Positions 5,109-12,994 are shown, counted from the first letter of the stretch. The stretch: 17,719 bases of DNA from an uncultured Senegalimassilia sp. (GCA_937925385.1 CALEWN010000327.1:1-17719), one strand, 5' to 3'. Program-made: numbers and translations. The notes: generated by a model not told the origin, from the letters alone.

Positions 5109-6428
5109 ATGACCCGAATCTATTCGTATACCCAGCCGCTCAATGCCGATATCGTCGATGCGTTCTGCCTTATGCAGAAGGGCTTCACCGATCAGTTCGT
5201 GTATTACCGCAAGGATCGTCCTACTCGTTTCATGGGTTTGGGGCGCTGTATCGCGCTGCCGACCTTGGACGAGGCCGAGTGCGAGCTGACGGGGCCGGCC
5301 GCCGAGCAGCCGGTGTTCTTCTCGTTCAACCGATTCGACGCGCATAACCCCGCGCCGGCCGATGAGCTGTTCCAGTCGTTTCCCAATCTGCATTTCATGC
5401 TGCCCGAAGTGGTGCTCATCGAGAACGAGCGCGGCGCTTTCCTGCAGGTGAACTCCCTTGGCCCGGTGTACGCCGGCCGCGTCGAGCGCTTCGCGCGCCT
5501 TGCCCTGACGGTGCCGCGACGCACGCGACGGACCGTTTCGTACCAGCTGGAGCTCGATTCGCGCTCTGCCTGGGAACAGGCCGTGGGAAGCGGGCTTGAC
5601 GCCATCAAGGAAGGCCGCGTGGAGAAGGTGGTGCTTTCCCGTCGCCTGAAGCTGCGCGCCGATGAGCCGTTCTCCTCGAAGGACCTGCTGGTGAACCTGA
5701 TCGACGGCACCGCGCATGGAACCGTGCTGCTGTACCGATATGCCGACGTGTTCTTCTGCGGCTGCACCCCCGAGCTGCTCGTGCGGAAATCGGGCTGCGA
5801 ACTGGAAAGCATGTGCTTGGCCGGAACCTGCCCGGCATCGCCCGACCCCGTGGAGAACAATCGCCTTGCACAAGATTTGCTGAACGACGCGAAGAACCGC
5901 GCCGAGCATGACTACGTTGTGCGCTTCATCCGAGATGTGCTGGGCCGCACGTGTTATGCGGTCGATGTCCCGAAGCAGCCGACCATCATGCCGTTGACGC
6001 GCATCCAGCATCTGATGACTCCCGCCCGCGCAAAACTGCTTGAAGGTGTGGACCTGTGGTCGATGATGGGCGATTTGCACCCCACGCCCGCGGTTTCGGG
6101 CACGCCGGTCGGCGAGGCGAAGATGCTCATTCGCCAGATCGAAACCTACAATCGCGGCTTCTTCGCCGGCGCTTGCGGCTACGTGGATGCCGCGGGAGAC
6201 GGCGAGTTCAGCGTGGCGCTGCGTACCGGCGTGTTCGACGGCGAGATCGGCTACGTGTACGCCGGATGCGGCATCGTCGACGGCAGCCGTGCGGCGGACG
6301 AATACGATGAGATCGCGCTGAAACTGAAAACCGTTCTCTCGGCATTCGACGGCGAAGCCGGTGCCTCCTCGCCTGCCGCGCAAACCAGCCCGCAAACCAC
6401 GACCGCAGGGGAAGGAGAAGCTCGATGA
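5109..6428 (+). CDS. menF: Isochorismate synthase
   Basis: MenF catalyses chorismate to isochorismate, the first committed step of menaquinone synthesis. The 439-residue protein has a variable N-terminal half and the chorismate-binding fold in the C-terminal half. Visible motifs are VEKVVLSRRL with the general-base lysine, CGCTPELLVR, CLAGTCPASPDP, DAKNRAEHDYVVRFI with metal-site glutamate, LHPTPAVSGTPVGEA, IETYNRGFFAGACGY, and YVYAGCGIVDGSRAADEYDE. The AGT motif is followed by Cys where anthranilate and aminodeoxychorismate synthases carry Arg, in line with isochorismate synthases, which vary here. GGGAGA precedes the ATG. Its stop overlaps the menD start (ATGA), so the two are translationally coupled. 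Salicylate synthase activity is unlikely given the adjacent menD. Confidence 0.94.
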   Translation: MTRIYSYTQPLNADIVDAFCLMQKGFTDQFVYYRKDRPTRFMGLGRCIALPTLDEAECELTGPAAEQPVFFSFNRFDAHNPAPADELFQSFPNLHFMLPEVVLIENERGAFLQVNSLGPVYAGRVERFARLALTVPRRTRRTVSYQLELDSRSAWEQAVGSGLDAIKEGRVEKVVLSRRLKLRADEPFSSKDLLVNLIDGTAHGTVLLYRYADVFFCGCTPELLVRKSGCELESMCLAGTCPASPDPVENNRLAQDLLNDAKNRAEHDYVVRFIRDVLGRTCYAVDVPKQPTIMPLTRIQHLMTPARAKLLEGVDLWSMMGDLHPTPAVSGTPVGEAKMLIRQIETYNRGFFAGACGYVDAAGDGEFSVALRTGVFDGEIGYVYAGCGIVDGSRAADEYDEIALKLKTVLSAFDGEAGASSPAAQTSPQTTTAGEGEAR

Positions 6429-8422
6429 CCGTCGCCGACCCGCGTGCAACCGCGCGCTTCCTAGGAGCCTTCTTCGACGAGCTTGCGAAATGGGGCGTGG
6501 AAAACGTGGTGATCAGCCCGGGATCGCGCTCCACCCCGCTGTCCATGACCGCCTACGAGCTGTCTTGCCGCGCCCCGCAGCGGATGAGCACGTATGTGGA
6601 CATCGATGAGCGCGGCGCCGCCTTCCTGGCGCTGGGCATGGCGAAGGCATCCGGTCGTCCGGCGGCGCTGGTGTGCTCGTCGGGCACGGCCATCGCCAAC
6701 TACTATCCGGCCATCCTTGAGGCGGAGTCGTCGCGCGTGCCCCTTATTGTGCTGACGGCAGATCGCCCGCCGCAGCTGCAGGGGCTGGGTGCTCCGCAAA
6801 CCTGCGATCAATCGCATGCTTACGGCACGCACGTGCGCGCCTATCGCGGTATGCCTTTGCCCGCAGACGACGAAGGCTCGCTGCGCTTCGCCCGCCAAGC
6901 CGCCCGCGAGGCGTGCATCGCCGCGCTCGGGTCGTGCGAGCTCCCGCAAAACCAGGGAGCGCAAAACCCCTCGGCTGCAGCGACAGGCGTATCCCAGCGT
7001 CTCGCCGGAACCTGCTTCGGCGGCCCGGTGCACCTGAACTTCCCGTTCGACGAGCCGCTGAAACCTGATGTGACGCTGTCCGATCTGTTCGATGCCGGCA
7101 TCTCCTGCGCTGACGCTACCGCGGACGGCGCGGCTCGCGCACCCAAGCCCGTCCGCAATCCGCTGCTTCCCGTCGGCATTGCGCAGGTGCGCGGGGGCAT
7201 GGAAGGCGTCGCTGCGGCGCAGCTTGCCCGCGAGCTGCTCGCCAACAACGTGTTGCTGTTGGCGGGCGAAGGATCGTGCGCCACGTACGAGGAAGCGCAG
7301 CGCGTGCTGGCCTTTGCGCGCGCATTCGCCATCCCTGTGCTCGCCGACCCGCTCTCGGGGCTGCGTTCCCTTGACGACCCATTGGTGATCGGCAACTACG
7401 ACAGCGTGTTCCAGCCTGGCGGCATTTCGCCCGACGACAGCCTGAACCCGCAGGTCATCGTGCGCTTTGGCAGATATCCCGTGTCGAAGCGCACGACGCA
7501 GTGGGCTCGTGCGCGCGAGGACGCCGGCGTGCTGCAGGTTGTGGTGGATCCCCTGGAAACGCGCGATACCAACGCCGCTACCACGGTTTTCGCTCGCATG
7601 AAGCCCGCCGATTTCGCGCAAAGCATGGAGCGCGCGCTGCGCACGGAGGACGGTCCTGCGGCGGCAGGCGCCAACGACTTGTCGTTTGCCAACGCCTGGC
7701 AGCGGGTGGAGGAATCCGCCGCAAAACGTATCGCTGCGGTGGATGCCGGCGAAGAATCCGGCGCCGACGGCTTCGAGGGCGCTTACGTTCGCCGCGTGCT
7801 GGAGCTTGCTCCCGAAGGCTCGTGCCTGTTCGCGGCAAACTCCATGAGCGTGCGCGCTGTGGACACCTTCTACCTGAAGGGCGGCAAGCAGCTCACCGTG
7901 CTGGCGAACCGGGGCCTGAACGGCATCGACGGCACGGTGTCCACGGCCATCGGCGCCTCGCGCTACTTCGGTCGGACCACGCTGATCACCGGCGACCTGA
8001 CCATGCAGCATGACCTGAACGCCTTGGCGCTGCAGCGTGAGCTGCGTATGCAGCGGCGGCTCTCCGGCATCGAGGAAGGAGCAAGCCGCACACCGGAGCA
8101 GGATGCCAAGTGCGATACCCGCGAAGCAGATGCCGGCGCCCAGGGTATTACCATTGTGTTGCTGAACAACAACGGCGGTGCCATATTCGACATGCTGCCG
8201 CAGAAGTCGCAGGAAGCGTATTTCGAGCGCCTGTTCCTCACGCCCCAGGACGTGGACTTCCAAGCTGCTGTCACCGCATTCGGCGTGCCCTACAGCAAAA
8301 CGGCCACGTTGGCCGAGTTCGACCGGGCATATCGCGCATCGCTGGATGTGCCGGGCATCAGCTTCATCGAGGTGCCCGTGCCGCTGCAAGGCCTGCGCGA
8401 GCGATACGCCGATTATTGGTAG
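6425..8422 (+). CDS. menD: SEPHCHC synthase (MenD)
   Basis: This ThDP-dependent enzyme joins isochorismate and 2-oxoglutarate, releasing CO2, to give 2-succinyl-5-enolpyruvyl-6-hydroxy-3-cyclohexene-1-carboxylate. Motifs in order: VVISPGSRSTPLSM (residues about 32-45), DERGAAFLALGMAKASGRP with the ThDP-activating Glu, CSSGTAIANYYPAILEA, NRGLNGIDGTVSTAIGAS, LITGDLTMQHDLNAL, and VLLNNNGGAIFDMLPQ, the Mg-diphosphate site. At 665 residues it is about 100 longer than E. coli MenD. Two hydrophilic inserts are visible, residues about 172-198 (between the N-terminal domain and GGPVHLNFPF) and about 541-575 (between the LNALALQREL helix and the NNNGG strand). GGAAGGAG at 6410 is the ribosome site, inside menF. 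Confidence 0.95.
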   Translation: MTVADPRATARFLGAFFDELAKWGVENVVISPGSRSTPLSMTAYELSCRAPQRMSTYVDIDERGAAFLALGMAKASGRPAALVCSSGTAIANYYPAILEAESSRVPLIVLTADRPPQLQGLGAPQTCDQSHAYGTHVRAYRGMPLPADDEGSLRFARQAAREACIAALGSCELPQNQGAQNPSAAATGVSQRLAGTCFGGPVHLNFPFDEPLKPDVTLSDLFDAGISCADATADGAARAPKPVRNPLLPVGIAQVRGGMEGVAAAQLARELLANNVLLLAGEGSCATYEEAQRVLAFARAFAIPVLADPLSGLRSLDDPLVIGNYDSVFQPGGISPDDSLNPQVIVRFGRYPVSKRTTQWARAREDAGVLQVVVDPLETRDTNAATTVFARMKPADFAQSMERALRTEDGPAAAGANDLSFANAWQRVEESAAKRIAAVDAGEESGADGFEGAYVRRVLELAPEGSCLFAANSMSVRAVDTFYLKGGKQLTVLANRGLNGIDGTVSTAIGASRYFGRTTLITGDLTMQHDLNALALQRELRMQRRLSGIEEGASRTPEQDAKCDTREADAGAQGITIVLLNNNGGAIFDMLPQKSQEAYFERLFLTPQDVDFQAAVTAFGVPYSKTATLAEFDRAYRASLDVPGISFIEVPVPLQGLRERYADYW

Positions 8423-8482
8423 ACGCCCAGCGCACCTTCATCGTAAGGCGAGGCTTCGTGCCCTGACCTTGCGAGAATGCTG

Positions 8483-8505
8483 TGTTGTACGCAACGCATA
8501 CAACA
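8483..8505. promoter_or_regulatory. Inverted repeat upstream of menH, possible operator
   Basis: TGTTGTA-N9-TACAACA is a perfect 7-base inverted repeat, 32 bases before the menH start, in a 114-base gap after menD. Its centre-to-centre spacing fits a dimeric DNA-binding protein. The same TGTTGTAC octamer occurs twice at 853-874. No regulator is assigned. Confidence 0.4.
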
Positions 8506-8536
8506 ACGAAATCGCTAAAGGACCGAGGAGGCGCTT

Positions 8537-9424
8537 ATGCAAATGCTGAACGAGCAGTCGGAAACCGCCTGCTTCGACGTTGACGGAGTCCGATATCGTT
8601 TTCTGTATATGAAGGAGGAAGATCCCGCCCGCGGCCGCCGCCGTTCCCCGGTGCTGTTCGTTCACGGATTCGCGCAAAACGCGCTGTCCTGGTTCCCTAC
8701 AAGCCGCGCCATCTTCCTTGAGCGCGACGTGTACGGTATCGACCTTGTCGGTCACGGCGGGTCGGCGGTCCCGTTCCACCCCGCGCCGTACAGCTTGATT
8801 TCCATGGGCGAGGCGCTGCTTGCCCTTATCAAGCTGATTCCTGGAAAACCCCTGGTGGTGGGCTATTCCATGGGTGGGCGCGTTGCGCTTTCCGCGCTGC
8901 TTGAGGCGGGCCCCGCCGCTTTCGCCAAGCAAACGAGCGGCCTGCTGCTGGAAAGCGTGGGCATGGGGCCGAAAACGCAGGCGGAACGCGATGCCGCCAT
9001 TGAGCGCGATGCCGATACGGCGCGGCGCCTGCGTGAGATGCCGCTCAAGGATTTCATGACCTATTGGGAGAACTTGCCGCTGTTCGCATCGCAGAAGGCG
9101 CTGCCGAAGAAGGTCCGCGCCGCGGTGCGCGCCAACAGGCTTGCCAACGACCCCGAGGCGTTGGCGAAGTGCGTGGAGTGCGCCGGGCAGCACCGCATGC
9201 CCTCGTATCGCGAGACCACGGCGGCGCTGCGCGACCTCGGCCTGCGCGGCTACCCTGCCCTCTACCTGGCCGGCGAGAAGGACGCGAAGTACAGCAAGCT
9301 TGCGAGGAGCTTGCACGAGGATGGGATCATCAGAACGCGCATCGCGCCGAAGGTGGGACATAACGTCCACCTGGAAGCCCCGGATGTTTTCGCCGCCTGC
9401 GTGCACAGCGTGGCGACGCGCTAG
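8537..9424 (+). CDS. menH: SHCHC synthase-like alpha/beta hydrolase (MenH)
   Basis: This is an alpha/beta-hydrolase fold protein, most likely the enzyme that eliminates pyruvate from SEPHCHC to give SHCHC. Visible elements: the oxyanion-hole motif LFVHGFAQNALSW (residues about 36-48), DLVGHGGSA, the nucleophile elbow VVGYSMGGRVAL with Ser, YLAGEKDAKY with the acidic triad member, and KVGHNVHLEAPD with the catalytic His. The triad and the menF-menD neighbours support MenH, but this fold is used for many reactions, so the name rests partly on context. At 295 residues it is longer than E. coli MenH (252). A strong GAGGAG lies seven bases before ATG 8537. The 114-base gap after menD, with an inverted repeat, suggests that it can be expressed separately. 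Confidence 0.85.
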   Translation: MQMLNEQSETACFDVDGVRYRFLYMKEEDPARGRRRSPVLFVHGFAQNALSWFPTSRAIFLERDVYGIDLVGHGGSAVPFHPAPYSLISMGEALLALIKLIPGKPLVVGYSMGGRVALSALLEAGPAAFAKQTSGLLLESVGMGPKTQAERDAAIERDADTARRLREMPLKDFMTYWENLPLFASQKALPKKVRAAVRANRLANDPEALAKCVECAGQHRMPSYRETTAALRDLGLRGYPALYLAGEKDAKYSKLARSLHEDGIIRTRIAPKVGHNVHLEAPDVFAACVHSVATR

Positions 9425-9470
9425 CAAGGCGTCGGCGGCCTCATCGGGAGGGCCCCTCCAACCGCATCAC

Positions 9471-9516
9471 GGGCGCTTGCCGCGAACGTCCTCCAAAGCG
9501 CTTGCGGCAAGCGCCC
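9471..9516 (+). terminator. Long hairpin after menH, probable terminator
   Basis: GGGCGCTTGCCGC (9471-9483) pairs perfectly over 13 bases with GCGGCAAGCGCCC (9504-9516), followed by a weak T-rich tail (GTTTCGTT). An alternative nested hairpin, GCGCTTG-CGG-CAAGCGC at 9498-9514, competes for the same 3' arm. Confidence 0.55.
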
Positions 9517-9570
9517 CGTTTCGTTCGCTGCATCCCGCACCATGTTCCCATGCATTGCCCGATCAAGCCG

Positions 9571-9596
9571 TTGACGTGGTGCGGCTTTGCTACAAT
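9571..9596 (+). promoter_or_regulatory. Putative extended -10 promoter for the c-di-GMP gene
   Basis: TGCTACAAT at 9588-9596 is an extended -10 element (TGn plus TACAAT). TTGACG lies upstream at 9571-9576, but the 14-base spacer is short, so the extended -10 is the main support. Initiation near 9603 leaves a leader of about 57 bases. Confidence 0.5.
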
Positions 9597-9659
9597 ACTC
9601 TCGCTGGAAAACAGCATTCCCGCATATCCGAATCATCTCGAAACAGAGGCTCACCGGCT

Positions 9660-11570
9660 ATGGACGATGACGAAAAGCAAGGTATCGAGCACCAAGATCA
9701 GCTACCCGATATGTCACGGGGCGAACTGGACGCGGAAATCGGTCGCTTGCTCGGGACCTACCCTGTTGTGCGCTTTCTCGATGAGGAGGACATCGAGAAA
9801 GAAGATTCCTGCCTTCTGTACGGCAGCTCGTGCGTCTGCATGCGCGGGGTGTGCAAGGATATCCTGCGCAACGGGGGCTCCCGAACCGACAGGGTCCTCA
9901 TGGGCGATCTGGTTCATCGCGCGTCGGCTCAACGGGTGAACGTCGACGGCAAGCCGGGCGTTCTCATGTGCGCTCAACCCATCGATGAGATCGCCGGCAG
10001 CATGCTTTCCGAAGAGCTGCTCTATCACGATGCTTTGTCGGGTGCTTACAACCGGCGTTTCTACGAGGACAACCTGCGCAACCAGCACGTGTTCGCCGGC
10101 GTGGCGGTTTTGGACCTGGACGATTTCAAGCTGGTCAACGACACGCTGGGCCACCACGCGGGCGACGTCGCCATCAAAACGGCCGTGAGCGTGCTCAGAG
10201 GCTGCATCCGGTCCAGCGATATGCTCGTGCGCTACGGCGGCGACGAGTTCGTGCTGGTCATCCCCGGTATCTCCGCCGATGTGTTCGCGCGCAAGCTGCA
10301 CGATATGGGCGATAAGCTGGCCGAAACGCCCGTTCCCGGGTATGAACGCCTCAACCTCACCGTCAGCATCGGCGGCGTGCTGTCCGAGGGGCGCACCGTC
10401 GAGGAGTCGGTACGCCAGGCCGACGGCCTCATGTACAAGGCGAAGGGCCGCAAGAATCTCGTCATCACCGATTCCGACGACCTTGATCCCTACGAGTTCC
10501 ATAAACCGTTGCTGCTGGTGGTGGACGATTCCGAGATGAACCGCGCCATCTTGAGCGAGATGCTCAAAGAACAGTACGAGATTCTCGAGGCGGATTGCGG
10601 CGAAGCGGGCATCGCGTGTTTGGAGCAACATGGAAGCGGCATTTCCGTCGTGCTGCTCGACATCGTCATGCCCGGCGTCGACGGCTTCGACGTGCTTTCC
10701 CTCATGTGGCGCAACGGCTGGATCGACGACATCCCCGTCATCATGATCTCCAGCGAGGATTCCGACGACTCGGTGCTGCGCGCCTATGAGCTGGGTGCTT
10801 CCGACTACATCAGCCGCCCCTTCGATTCGCGCATCGTGCGCCAACGCGTCAGCAACATCATGCGCCTGTACACCAAGCAGCGGCGTCTTTCCACCATGCT
10901 CGCGCAGCAGTTCTACGAGCGCGAACGCGAAAGCCGTATGCTCGTCGACATCATGGGCGGCGCGATGGAGCTGCGCAACGGCGAAAGCGGGCCGCACGTG
11001 CAGCACGTGCGCAAGCTCACCGAGATGATGCTGGAGCATCTGGTGCGCAAGACGGACCGCTATCACATCAGCTCAAGCGAGCGCAGCACCATTGCCGCCG
11101 CTTCAACGCTGCATGACCTGGGGAAATTGTCCATCCCCGACAATATTTTGAACAAGCCGGGCCGGTTGACTCCCGAGGAGTTCGAGATCATGAAGACCCA
11201 CACCACCATCGGCGGCGATATGCTGGAGGGCATGGTGCAGTACCGCGACAGCGCCCTGGTGCGCGCGGCGCGCGACATCTGCCGCTGGCATCACGAGCGT
11301 TACGACGGCAACGGATACCCCGATGGGCTGAAGGGCGAGGAGATTCCCATTTCGGCGCAGGTCGTCTCGCTGGTGGACGTCTACGACGCCCTTACCAGCG
11401 ACCGTGTGTACAAAAAAGCGTTCTCGCATGAGAAGGCCATGCACATGATCTTGAACGGGGATTGCGGCGCGTTCAATCCGCTGCTGATCGATTGCCTTAT
11501 CGATCTGCAGGATCGCATCGTCGCCGAGAAGGACGAGCAAGGTCCACCCCCCCCCTATTTCAGTGAATGA
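9660..11570 (+). CDS. GGDEF-REC-HD-GYP c-di-GMP synthesis/degradation response regulator
   Basis: This 636-residue cytosolic protein has four parts. Residues 1-115 are a PAS-like segment with four cysteines (C51, C58, C60, C65) and a VDGKPGVLM strand. Residues about 120-275 are a GGDEF diguanylate cyclase with intact GGDEF at 193-197 and an inhibitory I-site RSSD at 184-187, the canonical five residues before. Residues about 284-405 are a receiver domain with acidic pair D289/D290 and phosphoacceptor D334 (LLDIVMPG). Residues about 430-615 are an HD-GYP phosphodiesterase with LHDLGK (H485, D486), HHERYDGNGYPDGLKGEEIP and FNP. All catalytic motifs look active, so it may both make and break c-di-GMP under phosphorylation control. 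No membrane segments are visible. The start at 9660 fits the promoter, although the ribosome site is weak. The 3' end contains a run of nine C. An Hpt gene follows. Confidence 0.93.
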   Translation: MDDDEKQGIEHQDQLPDMSRGELDAEIGRLLGTYPVVRFLDEEDIEKEDSCLLYGSSCVCMRGVCKDILRNGGSRTDRVLMGDLVHRASAQRVNVDGKPGVLMCAQPIDEIAGSMLSEELLYHDALSGAYNRRFYEDNLRNQHVFAGVAVLDLDDFKLVNDTLGHHAGDVAIKTAVSVLRGCIRSSDMLVRYGGDEFVLVIPGISADVFARKLHDMGDKLAETPVPGYERLNLTVSIGGVLSEGRTVEESVRQADGLMYKAKGRKNLVITDSDDLDPYEFHKPLLLVVDDSEMNRAILSEMLKEQYEILEADCGEAGIACLEQHGSGISVVLLDIVMPGVDGFDVLSLMWRNGWIDDIPVIMISSEDSDDSVLRAYELGASDYISRPFDSRIVRQRVSNIMRLYTKQRRLSTMLAQQFYERERESRMLVDIMGGAMELRNGESGPHVQHVRKLTEMMLEHLVRKTDRYHISSSERSTIAAASTLHDLGKLSIPDNILNKPGRLTPEEFEIMKTHTTIGGDMLEGMVQYRDSALVRAARDICRWHHERYDGNGYPDGLKGEEIPISAQVVSLVDVYDALTSDRVYKKAFSHEKAMHMILNGDCGAFNPLLIDCLIDLQDRIVAEKDEQGPPPPYFSE

Positions 11571-11624
11571 CACGGAATGCGAATGATGACGACAACATGC
11601 CGGCAAGGAAAGGCTAGGTAGGCC

Positions 11625-11981
11625 ATGAGTGCAATCGAGAACGCGTATAACCAGATAGGAGCAGATTTCGACGATGTGCTGCGCCGCTTCACCAGCGAGG
11701 AGCTCGTCGTGCGCTTCTCCGAGAAGTTCTTGGAGGACGGCAGCTTCGAGCAGCTGGGCGAGGCGCTGCGAAACGATGACGCGAACGCTGCGTTCCTTGC
11801 CTCCCACACGCTGAAGGGCATCGCGCAGAACATGGGCTTCACCGGCCTGTACGAGCCGTCGAACGCGCTGACCGAGGAGCTGCGCGCCAAACCCGCCGAT
11901 CTTACGCGGGCCAAGGAACTGCTCGTTCCCGTAGAGGCCGAATACGGTAAAACCGTGGCGGCCCTGCGCGCAGCCCTATAG
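11625..11981 (+). CDS. Stand-alone Hpt (histidine phosphotransfer) protein
   Basis: This 118-residue all-helical protein carries the Hpt signature ASHTLKGIAQNMGF, in which H61 is the phosphorylated histidine. Lys and Gly follow as in ArcB/YPD1-type domains. A short N-terminal helical region precedes it, and a C-terminal helix (ELLVPVEAEYGKTVAALRAAL) completes the bundle. There is no kinase domain, so it can only shuttle phosphate between receiver domains or from a kinase elsewhere. It begins 54 bases after the GGDEF-REC-HD-GYP gene with no terminator between, so the neighbouring receiver domain is the obvious partner. The ribosome site before ATG 11625 is weak (TAGGTAGG). No hybrid histidine kinase is encoded in the window. 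Confidence 0.9.
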   Translation: MSAIENAYNQIGADFDDVLRRFTSEELVVRFSEKFLEDGSFEQLGEALRNDDANAAFLASHTLKGIAQNMGFTGLYEPSNALTEELRAKPADLTRAKELLVPVEAEYGKTVAALRAAL

Positions 11982-11987
11982 CAGACA

Positions 11988-12010
11988 GGTGCGCCGCTTG
12001 GCTGCGCACC
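11988..12010 (+). terminator. Hairpin directly after the Hpt gene
   Basis: GGTGCGC and GCGCACC pair perfectly around a 9-base loop, starting seven bases after the Hpt stop codon. There is no T-run, so an intrinsic terminator function is uncertain; mRNA 3'-end stabilisation or Rho-dependent termination is equally possible. Confidence 0.35.
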
Positions 12011-12031
12011 GAACGAAGAACCGGCCCAGAT

Positions 12032-12061
12032 GCTCCGTACGATGCTGATATCGTGCGGAGC
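12032..12061 (+). terminator. Strong 12-pair hairpin between Hpt and menB
   Basis: GCTCCGTACGAT pairs with ATCGTGCGGAGC (one T-G wobble) around the loop GCTGAT. The stem is long and stable, but the following bases (GTGCTTATG) lack a clear U-tract. It probably helps to separate the signalling genes from menB. Confidence 0.45.
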
Positions 12062-12092
12062 GTGCTTATGTCGGGCGAATTCGTTACCATTG

Positions 12093-12106
12093 TTACGTAC
12101 ACGTAA
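12093..12106. promoter_or_regulatory. Palindrome upstream of menB, possible operator
   Basis: TTACGT-AC-ACGTAA is a perfect inverted repeat of two 6-base arms, 49 bases before the menB start and within the likely promoter region. It is a candidate repressor or activator site; the cognate protein is unknown. Confidence 0.4.
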
Positions 12107-12154
12107 ATCTTCGCGCAAACCCTTGCGTTTTCGCGTAGCAGCGGAAGGAATCAC

Positions 12155-12994
12155 ATGAGCGACATCCAGTGGCAACCTGGAAAGCAGTACCGCGAGATCG
12201 TCTATGAAACGTACGAGGGCATCGCGAAGATCACCATCAACCGTCCCTCCAGGCGCAACGCCTTCACGCCTCTCACGGTGAACGAGATGTACGACGCGTT
12301 CTCCGTGGCGCGCGATGACGCCTCCGTCGGCGTCATCATCCTCACGGGCGCCAACCATGGCGGCCGTCACGAGGACGAGGCGTTTTGCAGCGGCGGCGAC
12401 CAGAAGGTCCGCGGCAACGGCGGCTACGTCGGCGAGGACAACATCCCCCGCCTGAACGTGCTCGACCTGCAGCGCCTGATCCGCGTGGTGCCCAAGCCCG
12501 TCATCGCCATGGTTAACGGCTATGCCATCGGCGGCGGCCACGTGCTGCACATCCTGTGCGACCTGTCCATCGCCGCGGAAACGGCGAAGTTCGGCCAGAC
12601 GGGCCCGAAGGTTGGCAGCTTCGACGCCGGTTACGGCGCGGGCTATCTGGCGGCCATGGTCGGCCAGAAGAAGGCGCGCGAGATCTGGTACCTGTGCCGT
12701 CAGTACACGGCGCAGGAGGCGCTCGACATGGGCATGGTCAACAAGGTGGTGCCTTTCGAGCAGCTCGAGGAGGAAACGGTGCAGTGGGCGCGCGAGATGC
12801 TGCAGTTCAGCCCCACGGCGCTGCGCTTCATGAAGGCGTCCTTCAACGCCGCCACCGACGGCCTGGCCGGTCTGCAGCAGTTCGCCGGCGACGCAACGCT
12901 GCTGTACTACACCACCGCCGAGGCGATGGAGGGCCGCGATGCGTTCAAAGAGAAGCGCAAGCCCGATTTCTCCAAGTACCCCAAGTTCCCGTAA
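12155..12994 (+). CDS. menB: 1,4-dihydroxy-2-naphthoyl-CoA synthase
   Basis: MenB is a crotonase-fold enzyme that closes the second ring of the naphthoquinone, turning o-succinylbenzoyl-CoA into DHNA-CoA. The 279-residue protein is of standard length and strongly conserved: [34 protein letters not shown] with oxyanion-hole glycines, [60 protein letters not shown] with the conserved Asp and Tyr region, and the C-terminal [20 protein letters not shown] that swaps into a neighbouring subunit. GGAAGGA lies six bases before the ATG. The menE-menC fusion follows after 42 bases with no terminator, so the two form one operon. Confidence 0.97.
   Translation: MSDIQWQPGKQYREIVYETYEGIAKITINRPSRRNAFTPLTVNEMYDAFSVARDDASVGVIILTGANHGGRHEDEAFCSGGDQKVRGNGGYVGEDNIPRLNVLDLQRLIRVVPKPVIAMVNGYAIGGGHVLHILCDLSIAAETAKFGQTGPKVGSFDAGYGAGYLAAMVGQKKAREIWYLCRQYTAQEALDMGMVNKVVPFEQLEEETVQWAREMLQFSPTALRFMKASFNAATDGLAGLQQFAGDATLLYYTTAEAMEGRDAFKEKRKPDFSKYPKFP

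Noticed and set aside
6461..8389. 642-codon minus-strand frame opposite menD
   Set aside because: It has shadow composition and lies fully antisense to a well supported enzyme gene. The same reasoning applies to the frames opposite menF (5094-6449), the c-di-GMP gene (9714-11066) and arcD (16295-17599).
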